Below are positions 17,435 through 26,622 of a DNA stretch of 64,000 nt, one piece after another. The stretch spans positions 124,001 to 188,000 of the forward strand of contig CAWJNE010000001.1 of the NCBI GenBank assembly GCA_963844175.1. Reading direction: 5' to 3'. Numbering within the stretch: the stretch's first letter is position 1; each line of letters begins with the position of its first letter. The notes under the pieces were generated by a model that was given only the letters and a program-made list of their open reading frames with translations, was not told where the DNA came from and ran no database searches. The position numbers and the translations under genes are program-made. The DNA comes from JALZMG01 sp963844175 (GTDB lineage Bacteria > Actinomycetota > Acidimicrobiia > Acidimicrobiales > Ilumatobacteraceae).

Positions 17435-17791
17435 GTCGTCATCGTCCCCGAACGAGACGATGGTCGGTAGAGCCCTAGGTCCTTCGGTCCGACCGACGTG
17501 TCCTGATCCGCATGTCGGCACCGGCGACGGTGCCACGACGAGATCAGCTACGGCTTCGGGTGAGGTAGGATCGTCCTCGGCCGCAGCGCCGTTCGCTCTT
17601 GGGAGACGACGCTGCGCCGAGCGATGCTCGAGCGACCTCGCGCGCGACGTCGAGTGTGATCTGGGAGATTCGACTGGTCATCGATGTGGCTGTTCCCGTG
17701 GCTCGACCACCTGATGGATGAGCGCGATCCGGGGGCCCAAACCGACGCCCGCGCGTTCGCCCACCGGACGGCGCTGTAGCAGGATCAGGAG
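17435..17791. other. Intergenic region upstream of DUF1876 and VOC genes
   Basis: About 357 bases between the divergent DUF1876 gene and the VOC gene at 17792. It holds a weak DosR-box-like palindrome (17470-17483) close to the DUF1876 start. I see no other gene or repeat. Confidence 0.4.
17470..17483. promoter_or_regulatory. Weak DosR-box-like palindrome upstream of DUF1876
   Basis: GAGCC-CTAG-GTCCT matches the GGGAC-N4-GTCCC core at 7 of 10 positions, 36-49 bases upstream of the DUF1876 ATG at 17434. It is weak on its own; the same distance as the other boxes and the gene family behind it are the reasons to list it. Confidence 0.25.
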
Positions 17792-18175
17792 GTGCCGGTG
17801 TCCCTCCACCACGTCGTCATCGATGCCCACGATCTCCCTGGTCTGGCCCGGTTCTGGAGCCAGGTGCTCGACTGGCCGATCCTTTCCGAACGTGAACGGG
17901 AGGTCGTCATCGGGCCGGCTGACGACGCGCCCATCGGCATCTGCTTCATGCCGAGTTCCGACGACAAGCTCGTCAAGAACCGCGTGCATCTCGATCTCAA
18001 TCCAGGTCGCGAGGCCACTGCCGGCGAACGCGACGCCGAGATCGAGCGCCTCATCGCCCTCGGAGCACGACGCGTCGATGTCGGTCAGCGTGGCGACGAG
18101 ACGTGGATCGTGCTCGCCGATCCAGAGGGCAACGAGTTCTGCGTCGTCCGCCCGAAGAAGACGCTGACCAGCTGA
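17792..18175 (+). CDS. VOC family protein (glyoxalase-like domain)
   Basis: 127 residues of the vicinal oxygen chelate fold: LHHVVIDAHDLPGLARFWSQVLDW at the start, RVHLDLNP in the middle and IVLADPEGNEFCVV at the end, in the arrangement of the actinobacterial glyoxalase-like domain. Possible metal ligands are H7/H8, H near NRVHLDL and the final E. The substrate is unknown. It starts with GTG at 17792 and converges with rsbP. Confidence 0.85.
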   Translation: MPVSLHHVVIDAHDLPGLARFWSQVLDWPILSEREREVVIGPADDAPIGICFMPSSDDKLVKNRVHLDLNPGREATAGERDAEIERLIALGARRVDVGQRGDETWIVLADPEGNEFCVVRPKKTLTS

Positions 18176-18217
18176 ACAGCGGCGACCGCCGTGTCAGGTA
18201 TCTGGCTGATCGCTGCG

Positions 18218-19359
18218 CTACGGGGCGCGAACGCTGACGATGACGATGTCGTCGGAGGCATTCCCCGCCTCGTGGTCCATCACTTCGTCGAGCAATCGGT
18301 ACGTGAGCCCGTGCGCCGACTCGCCAAGCTGCTGGACGGTCCGGCGGAGGCGGGATTCGCCGAAGAAGCCCTCGGGCGAGCGCGCTTCGGTGACGCCGTC
18401 GGTGTAGATCACGACGGCATCACCGCGGGCCAGCCGGCGCGACGACGACTGCAGCATCGGGTCCTCGAAGGGTCCGAGCAGGGTCCCTGGTGGCCCAAGC
18501 TCGGTGACGTGGGTCTGCGCATCGACGTGCAGCGCTGGAGGGTGGCCGGCCTGGCAGGACGTCACCGTCCACCCGCCGCCGTCGTGGGTGGTGAACCGCA
18601 CGACGACGGCGGTGCACCAGCGCGGCGTCGCGTCGCCGTGGCGGAGCACCGTGTTGAGCGTCGCCAACATCCCTGCCGGCTCGGGATTGGTGACTGCGGC
18701 GGCGCGCAGCGTGTAGCGGGCAAGCGCGGTCAGGATGGCGGCATGGACGCCTTCGCCGGTGACGTCCCCGACCAGGACGATCCAGTCGTTGTCGCCGATC
18801 TGGAAGATGTCGTAAAAGTCTCCGCCGACCTCCTCGCCGGTACCAGCGGGCCGATAGACCGCAGCGAGCTCCAACCCGTCGATCGTCGGGGTGGACGGCG
18901 GGAGAAGCGTCTGCTGAAGTGTGCCGCGCCCGCGCCTCGGACTCCTCCGCGCGCAGCCGGGCCGCCAGCAGTTCTTGCTCGTACGCCCGCCGCTCGGTGG
19001 CGTCCAAGACGGCGATGCGCAGCGCCGTCGGCTCCTGGCGGACTCGTGCCAGCGTGGCGCTGACGAGCACCGGGACGCGGTGCCCGTCGGCGTGCACAAG
19101 TTCCAACGCAACGGCGCGAATGGTGCCCGAGGTGAGCAGCAGCGGTGACAGGGTGCGTCTCCGCGTAGATCCTCCCGCTGACGCTGAGCAGGCTGGCGAA
19201 CGTGCGATGTCCGATCAGCTCGGCCGCGTTCAGCCCACTCATCATCTCGAGCGTCCGGTTGACGCGCTGGATCACGCCATCGGGCGTGGCGAGGATGTAC
19301 CCGCACGGCGCGTCGTCGAAGAACGCATCACCTTCATCCACCACCGCGGGATCGGTCAT
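18218..19359 (-). pseudogene. rsbP: PAS-SpoIIE (PP2C) phosphatase, RsbP-like, two frameshifts
   Basis: The protein is spread over three reading frames. A PAS domain (FDDAPCGYILATPDGVIQRVN, in parts) starts at ATG 19359. An extra base near 19150-19156 (a GGG run on the + strand) shifts into ELVHADGHRVPVLVSATL and the linker. A second net +1 shift near 18915 leads into TLQQTLLPPS and the PP2C/SpoIIE domain with GGDFYDIF, GDVTGEGVHAAILT, YTDGVTEAR and DDIVIV. Without the two extra bases the ORF is 379 residues; B. subtilis RsbP is about 400. It dephosphorylates an RsbV-type antagonist under energy stress. The ATG overlaps the rsbQ end, as in an rsbQ-rsbP operon. Gene decay or sequencing indels are both possible. 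Confidence 0.82.
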
Positions 19360-20148
19360 CAGCGAAGAAGTCAGCGATGGCCTCGATCGTCGCCGCCGGC
19401 GCACTCAGGTTCGGGCAGTGTCCCGTCGCGTCGAGGACGACCAGCTCGCTGCCGGGGATCGCATCGTGGACGAAGCGACGACCGCGATCGGAGCGATCAC
19501 GTCCTGACGACATTGCAACACCAAGGTCGGGACCGTGACGCCCGAGAGGTCGGCGCGATTGTCCGACAGGAACGTCGCCCGCGCGAACCGCTTGGCGATC
19601 GCTGGGTCGGTCCGGCAGAAGCTCTCGGCGAGCTCCAGCGTGAGATCGGGGCGATCGGCGTTGCCCATGATCGCAGGTGCCATTGCGTTCGACCACCCGA
19701 GGTAGTTGTGGTCCACCGACGCCAACAGCTCGTCGATGTCGGCGGGGCTGAAGCCGCCGACGTAGCCGTCGTCATCGACGTAGCGCGGGGAGGGACCGAC
19801 CAGCACGAGCTTGTCGAAGCGCGCCGGCTCTCGGTTCACGGCGAGCACCCCGATCATGGCGGCGACGGAGTGTCCGACGAAGACCACGTCGTGCAGGTCG
19901 AGCGCGTCGCAGATCTCCAGGACGTCTGTCGCATACCCGTCCAACGTGCGATAGCGCTCGATGTCGTATGCCGACAGATCGGACCGCCCGGCCCCGACAT
20001 GGTCGAAGCAGATGGTGTGGAAATCGGGGAACGCCGGTGTGACGTGGCGCCACATCTGTTGGTCACAGCCGTAGCCGTGGGCGAACAGCATCGGCTGGGC
20101 GCCCGGGGTCCCGCCAATCGTCACGTGATTCCGTTCGATCACGCCCAC
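19334..20148 (-). pseudogene. rsbQ: RsbQ-like alpha/beta hydrolase, one frameshift
   Basis: The N-terminus (ERNHVTIGG, FAHGYGCDQQMW) aligns by eye with RsbQ of B. subtilis. The nucleophile is in VFVGHSVAAMIG and the acid in LQCRQDVIAP. One base is missing near 19480-19490; after that another frame supplies RFVHDAIPGSELVVLDATGHCPN with the catalytic His, then ADFFADD. Adding one base gives 271 residues (RsbQ has 269). In B. subtilis RsbQ makes a small hydrophobic cofactor sensed by the PAS domain of RsbP. Here the two genes overlap by about 26 bases. The function follows from pairing and family, not from activity data. Confidence 0.82.
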
Positions 20149-20312
20149 GCGTCGGGACGCTCGTCAGCCGAGAACACATCGACTTCTCGCGACTGCAGCG
20201 AGTTGCAGCCTCCGAACCGCGCGGGCAACGGCACATCTACCGACCTACCAGGGCTTTGACCAGGTCCCCGCCATACTGGCCGATCACGGTGCCTTCGGGC
20301 AGTGGAGGAACC

Positions 20313-21712
20313 ATGGGACGGACGGCGCGATCGGTTGGTGCGGCACTCGTCGCGGTGAGCGCGCTCGTCGTCGCCGCGGCGTGCGGTTCGTCGGACGGCG
20401 GGGGCTCGGACGACGGGGAATCGACGACGCCGTCGAGCACGCAGGCACCGTCGAGCACGCAGGCACCAGTCGAGCACGCAGGCACCAGTCGAGCACGCAG
20501 GCACCGTCCAGCACCGAGGCACCGTCCAGCACCGAGGCACCGTCCAGCACCGAGGCACCGTCCAGCACCGAGGCACCGGACTACGCCGCCACGCTCCAGC
20601 AGGAGCTCCCCGAGCTCATGAAGCAGAACGCCATCCCGGGGGCGTCGGTGCTGGTCCGGACGCCGGAGGGCGACTGGTCGGCCCAGTTCGGCACGAGGGA
20701 GGTTGGCACCGAGGAGCCGATCACGGCCGGCGACTACTGGCGGATCGCCAGCAACACCAAGACGATGACGGCCACCATCATCCTGCAGCTCGTGCAGGAG
20801 GGGGCGCTGGCGCTCGACGACCCGCTCTCGAAGTTCGTCGACGGGTTCCCGAACGGCGACGAGATCAGCATCGGGCAGCTGCTCGAGATGCGCAGCGGCC
20901 TCTACTCCTACACCGCTGACGAGGCGTTCAACGCGACGCTGGACGACGACCCGCTGCGGGAGTACACCCCCGACGAGCTCCTGGCGATCGCCCAGCCGCA
21001 GCCGGCGCAGTTCGCGCCCGGGACGCAGTTCAACTACTCGAACACCAACTACGTGCTGCTCGGGGTCATCATCGAGCAGCTGACCGAGCAGCCCATCGCC
21101 GAGGTGTTCGAGGAGCGGATCTTCGAACCGCTCGGGCTCGACGACACGTCGTACCCAGCGGCCGACGACCCGGACATCCCCAGTCCCCACGCGCAGGGGT
21201 ACCAGTTCCTGACGAACGTAGAGACCATCGACTCGTACGCCGTGCCGGCCGCCGAACTTCCCGCCGCGCTCGACGGCTCGCTGGCGCCGATCGAGAGCAC
21301 GATCCTCAACCACTCGGCGTTCTTCACTGCCGGCGCGGTCATCTCCACCCTGCCGGACATGGCCGACTACGTCGAGGCGCTGGTCGGCGGCGAGCTCCTC
21401 GACGAGCGCACCCAGGAGATCCGGATCGCCAGCATCAAGCCGATGGCCTCGGGCTCCCAGGGCGGGTACGGGTACGGGCTCATCGAGTTCCTGCCCGAGG
21501 TCTACGGCCACGACGGCCAGACCCCCGGCTACTCGTCGGTCATCGCGTACGACCTGGAGCGGGACATCACCATCGTCATCGCCACGAACATGTCGGCGTC
21601 GCCCGTCGACGGGAACAACGCCGCGATCGTGCTCATGAAGCAAGTGGTCGGCGAGCTCTACGGGTCGCCGGCGAGTGACGACGCGGCAGGGTCGGGCGCC
21701 GGCCAGGACTGA
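20313..21712 (+). pseudogene. Surface lipoprotein serine hydrolase (beta-lactamase/DD-peptidase family), frameshifted in repeat
   Basis: ATG 20313 follows GGAGG. The signal peptide ends in a lipobox (VVAAACGSS), then comes a linker of SSTQAP/SSTEAP repeats. The catalytic domain lies in a second frame: IASNTKTMT carries the SxxK-type Ser-Asn-Thr-Lys motif, FNYSNTNYVLLG the Tyr-x-Asn motif, and the late YGHDGQTPGYSS the HxG motif of class C-like serine hydrolases. Two repeat units are 19 rather than 18 bases long (extra G at 20469 and 20488). Removing both gives one 465-residue ORF. The product would be an exported D-alanyl-D-alanine carboxypeptidase or esterase. Phase variation, decay or sequence error are alternatives. 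Confidence 0.8.
20433..20578 (+). repeat. Eight tandem 18/19-base units coding SST(Q/E)AP
   Basis: Units start at 20433, 20451, 20470, 20489, 20507, 20525, 20543 and 20561. Units 1-4 read TCGAGCACGCAGGCACC plus A or G; units 5-8 read TCCAGCACCGAGGCACCG and are identical. Units 2 and 3 are each followed by one extra G, which breaks the frame. The tract forms the linker between lipid anchor and catalytic domain. Confidence 0.9.
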
Positions 21713-21802
21713 CCGACACGAACGAGCCGTCGCACGTCGGCCCGGGGTCGGAACGACCAGACCCCGGCGTCCGAGTCCTGACCGGACGAGGTTGCTCGGG
21801 CC

Positions 21803-22270
21803 CTAACGCGGCGCGCCGCGGCGGACGATGAGCAACATGAGGGCGCCGGCGGCGACGGCAAGTGCCGCCGCGACGGTCGTGGTCGCGGTGGCCGCGGTGG
21901 CTCCCGTGTCGGCAATGGTCACCGGGGGCGCCGGTGTGCAGGTGAGCTCGAACGGCCCGAGATCGGGTTCCGTCCCGAAGAACTGATATGCACCGGAGAC
22001 GGGGATCTCGTAGGCCAGCACCGGCGGTCCGGTCGCGGCGTCGAACGGCGCGCCGGTCAGCCAGACCTCGATCGAGATCGACGCTGCGCCCGCGACGTCG
22101 ACCCGAACCACTTCGCCTTGGTCGAACTGGTTGCCTCCGAGCTCTGGGCCAACGCCGTTGGCCTCTCCGGCGTTGAAGCTGTCGCAACCGTCTGACGCGC
22201 TGGCGATGCCTTCAGGGACTGCAGCGGCGGCCGCCAGCACGAGTGGGACGAGAACAGGCCAACGGCGCAT
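21803..22270 (-). CDS. Secreted protein with sortase-like C-terminal sorting signal
   Basis: 155 residues. ATG 22270 follows GGAGGAACC. An N-terminal signal peptide (VLVPLVLAAAAAVPEGIASA) leads to a short extracellular domain with two Cys. The C-terminus has VTIADTGA, a hydrophobic stretch of about 22 residues and RRGAPR. IADTG followed by a membrane segment and positive tail is laid out like an LPxTG/LAxTG sorting signal; class E sortases of actinobacteria prefer Ala at position 2. Cell-wall anchoring is therefore likely. The ligand or role of the extracellular domain is unknown. No sortase gene is in the window. Confidence 0.68.
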   Translation of the reverse strand: MRRWPVLVPLVLAAAAAVPEGIASASDGCDSFNAGEANGVGPELGGNQFDQGEVVRVDVAGAASISIEVWLTGAPFDAATGPPVLAYEIPVSGAYQFFGTEPDLGPFELTCTPAPPVTIADTGATAATATTTVAAALAVAAGALMLLIVRRGAPR

Positions 22271-22632
22271 CGACGGTTCCTCCGTGCTGAGTCGGTGGGC
22301 GTCGACTCGTCGACCTCACCGAGAACGGCTGTCGACACGGTAGTCCGGGTTGCGTCGTGGCCTGATCCGAGCGCGGCGGCGTTGAGATCGCTCGCGCCGG
22401 GTAGGAGCTGCGCATGTCGACCAGCGCACTGCCGCCATCTGACGATCCGACACTCGAGGAGGACGACACCGTGCCGTCGGGTCATCCCGACGCCGACTCC
22501 TGAGTCGCTCTGGAGCCGCGACGCATCGTCGTTCGCCACGAGTGACCGGCGCTGGATGCCTGCTCAGGACGGCGCGAGATGCCAATGTGTCCGGCGGCTC
22601 GAAGCGCGTTCACGTGTTGAGGACATGACCAA
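22271..22632. other. Intergenic region between secreted protein and rsbW-like gene
   Basis: About 360 bases separating divergent genes. It holds a possible 29-codon ORF (22414-22503, listed separately) and otherwise no recognised repeat or RNA. Confidence 0.4.
22414..22503 (+). CDS. Possible 29-residue acidic small protein
   Basis: ATG 22414 is preceded by TAGGAG with 7 bases between. The product is short and acidic, with a run like TLEEDDTVPSGHPDADS at its end. No domain is recognised. The good ribosome binding site and biased composition are the only support; a chance ORF is possible. Confidence 0.35.
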   Translation: MSTSALPPSDDPTLEEDDTVPSGHPDADS

Positions 22633-23022
22633 GTGGATCACCCGCAGCAGCTGCATCTCAGGTTGGATCGAGACGAACGGGCACCTGGCATCGCCCGGCG
22701 GCGAGTCGGCGAGTGGCTGGCGGCGCACGACATCGACGAGGCCGTCACGGAATCGCTGTTGGTGATCGTGTCCGAACTCGTCACCAACGCCATCGTCCAC
22801 GCCGATTCGGCGCCGCAGCTGACCATCGCCGTGGACGAAGGTCGTGTGCGCGTCGAAGTGTCCGATGCGGCCGTGACGCCGCCCGTGACCAGGTCCCCCA
22901 ATGACCACAGCCGTGCCGGCGGTTACGGGCTGCGACTTGTTCACGCGCTGGCCGATCGGTGGGGATGGGAATCGACCGGCGCGGGAAAGCTCGTGTGGGC
23001 CGAGACCCGGCGCGATGGCTGA
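22633..23022 (+). CDS. RsbW-like ATP-binding anti-sigma factor / serine kinase
   Basis: 129 residues of the GHKL ATPase fold used by RsbW/SpoIIAB-type kinases. The N box is ELVTNAIVHAD, followed by VRVEVSDAAVTPP at the G1 position and GGYGLRLVHALADRWGWE at the G2 position. Such proteins bind a sigma factor or phosphorylate an RsbV-type antagonist on serine. It starts with GTG at 22633. It converges with the STAS gene, their stops 10 bases apart, and lies 2.5 kb from rsbQP, so it is a plausible partner in the same switch. No sigma factor gene is visible. Confidence 0.85.
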   Translation: MDHPQQLHLRLDRDERAPGIARRRVGEWLAAHDIDEAVTESLLVIVSELVTNAIVHADSAPQLTIAVDEGRVRVEVSDAAVTPPVTRSPNDHSRAGGYGLRLVHALADRWGWESTGAGKLVWAETRRDG

Positions 23023-23032
23023 ATGACGGGAA

Positions 23033-23383
23033 TCAGTCGGCCGCGGCATCCAACGCCGGCGCCTCGACGTCCAGGACGTCGCTCGCCCCGCTGAGCTCCA
23101 ACACCCGACGCACGCTCGTCGACGGGTTGCGCACCTTCAGGCGTCGGCCGGACTCGCCGAAGCGTCGCTGGGCCGTCAGGATCGCCACCAGTCCCGTCGA
23201 GTCGAGGAACGTCACCTCGGTGAAGTCGACGGTGATGCCGCCTTCGCTGGCTTCGATCAGCGACTCCAGGCGCGCCGAGAGGTCCGGCGCCGCCGCGAGG
23301 TCGAGCTCACCGCCGAGGGCAACGGTCGTGTGGCCGTCCATGTGGACGACGGCGAAGGGGAACGCTTCCGACTCGCTGAGCAT
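23033..23383 (-). CDS. STAS-domain anti-sigma factor antagonist, RsbV-like
   Basis: 116-residue STAS domain: TTVALGGELDLAAAPDLSARL, VDFTEVTFLDSTGLVAIL and RLKVRNPSTSVRRVLELSG. The phosphorylatable serine is in LDSTGL, the same position as in RsbV and SpoIIAA. It would be phosphorylated by an RsbW-type kinase and dephosphorylated by an RsbP/RsbU-type PP2C phosphatase, both types being encoded within 5 kb. Confidence 0.9.
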   Translation of the reverse strand: MLSESEAFPFAVVHMDGHTTVALGGELDLAAAPDLSARLESLIEASEGGITVDFTEVTFLDSTGLVAILTAQRRFGESGRRLKVRNPSTSVRRVLELSGASDVLDVEAPALDAAAD

Positions 23384-23417
23384 GCCGATCCTCCGAGGGT
23401 CCAGAGAGGTTCGAACG

Positions 23418-23585
23418 GTGTTTGGTGCCCTGTGCCTTCAAGGCGTCGTCATCGTAGCCGGCCGCTGGATCACGTCACCGCTCGACCGCCGCCGTCGTCT
23501 CGAGCGCTCGACGGGCGCCGGCCCGCTACGCATGCTCTCGGCCGCCGGGCGCAAGGGCGGCAAGGCGGCGGCCAACAAGCGCTGA
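23418..23585 (+). CDS. Possible small basic protein, 55 residues
   Basis: GTG 23418 follows AGAGAGGTTCGAACG. The product ends AAGRKGGKAAANKR, a Lys/Gly/Ala tail reminiscent of small DNA- or RNA-binding proteins, after an Arg-rich middle. No family is recognised. The longer upstream frame is an artefact crossing rsbV. Confidence 0.35.
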   Translation: MFGALCLQGVVIVAGRWITSPLDRRRRLERSTGAGPLRMLSAAGRKGGKAAANKR

Positions 23586-23669
23586 CCCAGCTGCCATCCC
23601 CGACAGCCCGCCGGAACCGCACGTCGGGCTCCGGAGGGACGGGGTCGCATCCCGATCTAACGTCGCCGC

Positions 23670-24059
23670 ATGGCTGTCGAGTTCCTGGAGCTCATCCCCG
23701 TCGTGCCGTACGCAGACATCCGCGCCGGTCACGACTTCCTCGTCGACGTCCTCGGCTTCAGCTCGGGTGGTCTCGTCGAGGCGCCGGACGGCACGGTCGT
23801 CCACGGCGAGGTTCGGGCGGGCGCCCAGCGGATCTGGCTCCACGCCGACGCCGGCGGACTCTCCACGCCGCTCGCCTCCGGAACATCGACCGCCGGCATT
23901 GTCGTACAGGTGGCCGATGTCGACAGCCACTTCCGAGCGGCGCAAGCGAAGGGCGCGACGATCGAGCGCGAGCCGACGGACGAGGACTACGGCCAGCGCG
24001 AGTACGGCGTGCGCGATCCCGAAGGCCACCGGTGGTTCATCGCCACCCCGACCACCTGA
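23670..24059 (+). CDS. VOC family protein (glyoxalase/bleomycin-resistance fold)
   Basis: 129 residues: LELIPVVPYADIRAGHDFLVDVLGF, a central VVQVADVDSHFRAAQAKG and the ending YGVRDPEGHRWFIATP, which is typical of the bleomycin-resistance-like VOC subgroup (D-P-x-G-H-x-W). The substrate is unknown. It converges with the PadR-TOBE regulator. Confidence 0.85.
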   Translation: MAVEFLELIPVVPYADIRAGHDFLVDVLGFSSGGLVEAPDGTVVHGEVRAGAQRIWLHADAGGLSTPLASGTSTAGIVVQVADVDSHFRAAQAKGATIEREPTDEDYGQREYGVRDPEGHRWFIATPTT

Positions 24060-24071
24060 CGGCGCGGGTGG

Positions 24072-24917
24072 TCACGATTCCTTGGCCAGCATCACCTCGG
24101 TCGACTTGATGATCACGATCACGTCGTCGCCGGGTGCGACGCCGAGGTCGTCAGCGGCGTCCTTGGTGATCGCCGCCGTGATCCGCTGACCGTCCGGGAG
24201 CGCGACCCGGACCGTCGACATCACCTCCCCGTGGTTGACGGCGTCCACGGTCGCCTTGAGCTGGTTCCGGGCGCTCAGCTTCACGGTCCACTCCGTTCTC
24301 GGAATCGTCGGGTCGGTCTGGTCGACGGCAGGCGGGACGGTGTCGAGCGCCTGGTCGAGGAACCGGCGGACGGCGCCCGCGCTCTCCCGGCGCCAGATGT
24401 CGACGAGATCGTCGCCGGGTCGCGATGCGCCGAGCGCGGCGATGGCCGGCTGGAACACTCGCTGCTGGGCGTCGAGCAGCGACGCCCGGTCGAGGCCGGC
24501 CCGTTCGCGCAGCCAGAGCTTGACGAGCAACTCGGTGCGCACGTCACGAAGGTGCTCGACGGGCGCGTCGAGCCAGCGCCTCGCGTACCGCCGGCCGGCG
24601 GGCGTCGCACCGACGATGACCCGGTCGCGACCGCGGCCGGCGACGTGCCCGCGCCGGGTGACCAGCCCCCGGTCGACGAGGCCGTCGATGGCGCGGTACG
24701 TGAGCGGGCGGCTCAGGGACCAGATCCGCCCGAGCTCGCCGCCGGGTGCGAGGACGGAACCGATCGCCCAACCATGGGTGAGCCCTTGGACGACCAGCAC
24801 CAGGCAGACGGCGTCGGCGAAGGGCAGCTGCCGCTCATCGGGCTGGCGACGCGACGTCGTGGTCGAGGGGATGGTTGCGGCGGGCGCCACGTCCGCACTG
24901 TAGCGAGACCAGGCCAT
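24072..24917 (-). CDS. PadR-like winged-helix regulator fused to a TOBE/Mop molybdate-binding domain
   Basis: 281 residues. Residues about 30-115 form a PadR-like winged helix (LVVQGLTHGWAIGSVL, SLSRPLTYRAIDGLVDRGLV, GATPAGRRYARRWLD). A helical middle follows, then a C-terminal Mop/TOBE domain of about 70 residues (SARNQLKATVDAVNHGEVMS, AITKDAADDLGV, VIVIIKSTEVMLA), which in ModE and molbindins binds molybdate. It lies back to back with modABC, 53 bases apart, around a palindrome. It is a strong candidate for a molybdate-responsive regulator that plays the part of ModE but uses a PadR rather than LysR-type DNA-binding domain. Confidence 0.85.
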   Translation of the reverse strand: MAWSRYSADVAPAATIPSTTTSRRQPDERQLPFADAVCLVLVVQGLTHGWAIGSVLAPGGELGRIWSLSRPLTYRAIDGLVDRGLVTRRGHVAGRGRDRVIVGATPAGRRYARRWLDAPVEHLRDVRTELLVKLWLRERAGLDRASLLDAQQRVFQPAIAALGASRPGDDLVDIWRRESAGAVRRFLDQALDTVPPAVDQTDPTIPRTEWTVKLSARNQLKATVDAVNHGEVMSTVRVALPDGQRITAAITKDAADDLGVAPGDDVIVIIKSTEVMLAKES

Positions 24918-24933
24918 TGACGTCAGGTTCTCT

Positions 24934-24957
24934 TTATTGATAACTCAGGAACTGAGT
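24934..24957. promoter_or_regulatory. Putative operator/promoter between PadR-TOBE regulator and modA
   Basis: Two adjacent inverted repeats share one base: TTAT-TG-ATAA (24934-24943) and ACTCAG-GAA-CTGAGT (24943-24957). The AT-rich patch is unusual in this GC-rich DNA and could be a -10 region. They fill the 53-base gap between the divergent starts, so binding there could control both. Confidence 0.5.
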
Positions 24958-24970
24958 ACAGTCGCCAGGC

Positions 24971-25749
24971 ATGGAGCGACTTCGCCTGCTTGCCGTCTCG
25001 GTCGTCGCTGCCTCGATGTTGGCTGCGGCCTGCGGGGATGACAACGGATCGACGGACACGACGGCGCGCTCGGGGATGGCAGGCGAGATCACGGTGTTCG
25101 CCGCCGCCTCGCTGACGGATGCCTTCACTGAGATCGGCAGGGCGTTCACGGCGGCCAACCCGGACGCCACGACGACCTTCAGCTTCGACGCGTCGTCGGC
25201 GCTCATCACGCAGATCACCGAGGGGGCGCCGGCCGACGTGTTCGCGTCGGCGGACACCGCCAACATGGACAAGCTCGTCGAAGCCGAGATGAACGGCGGC
25301 GAGCCCGAGGTCTTCGCCACCAACCTGCTGGCGGTCATCGTCGCCCCGGACAACCCGCTGGGGATCACCGGTGTCGCCGACCTCGCCGACACGGACATCA
25401 AGACCGCCATCTGCGCCGCTGAGGTCCCGTGCGGCCGGTACGCCGCCGAGATCTTCGCCAACGCCGACGTCACCGTGACCCCGGTGACGCTGGAGCAGAA
25501 CGTGCGCGGCGTGGTGACCAAGGTGACGGCAGGCGAAGCCGACGCCGGCATCGTGTACGTCACCGACGTGCTCGCCGCAGGAGATCAGGCCGAGCTGGTC
25601 GAGATCCCCGAAGACATCAACGTCCTCGCCGAGTACCCGATCGCCACCGTGGCGGAGTCGGCCAACGCCGAAGTCGGTGCGGCGTTCGTCGAGTTCGTGC
25701 TGGGCGCGGAAGCCCAGGACATTCTCGGCGAGTACGGGTTCGGAGCTCC

Positions 25750-25753
<4 letters not shown>
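24971..25753 (+). CDS. modA: Molybdate ABC transporter, substrate-binding lipoprotein
   Basis: 260 residues with a lipoprotein signal (SMLAAACGDD). ITVFAAASLTDAFTEIG, FSFDASSALITQI, GAPADVFASADTANMDKL, and VRGVVTKVTAGEADAGIVYVTD, in parts, follow the ModA/WtpA-type oxyanion-binding pattern. It captures molybdate (or tungstate) outside the membrane for ModBC. The stop overlaps the modB start (GTGA). Confidence 0.95.

Positions 25754-26618
<865 letters not shown>

Positions 26619-26622
<4 letters not shown>

Noticed and set aside
20154..20167. DosR-box-like GGGAC-GCTC-GTCAG before rsbQ
   Set aside because: 8/10 match only and it ends 6 bases from the start codon, too close for an activator site; probably chance.
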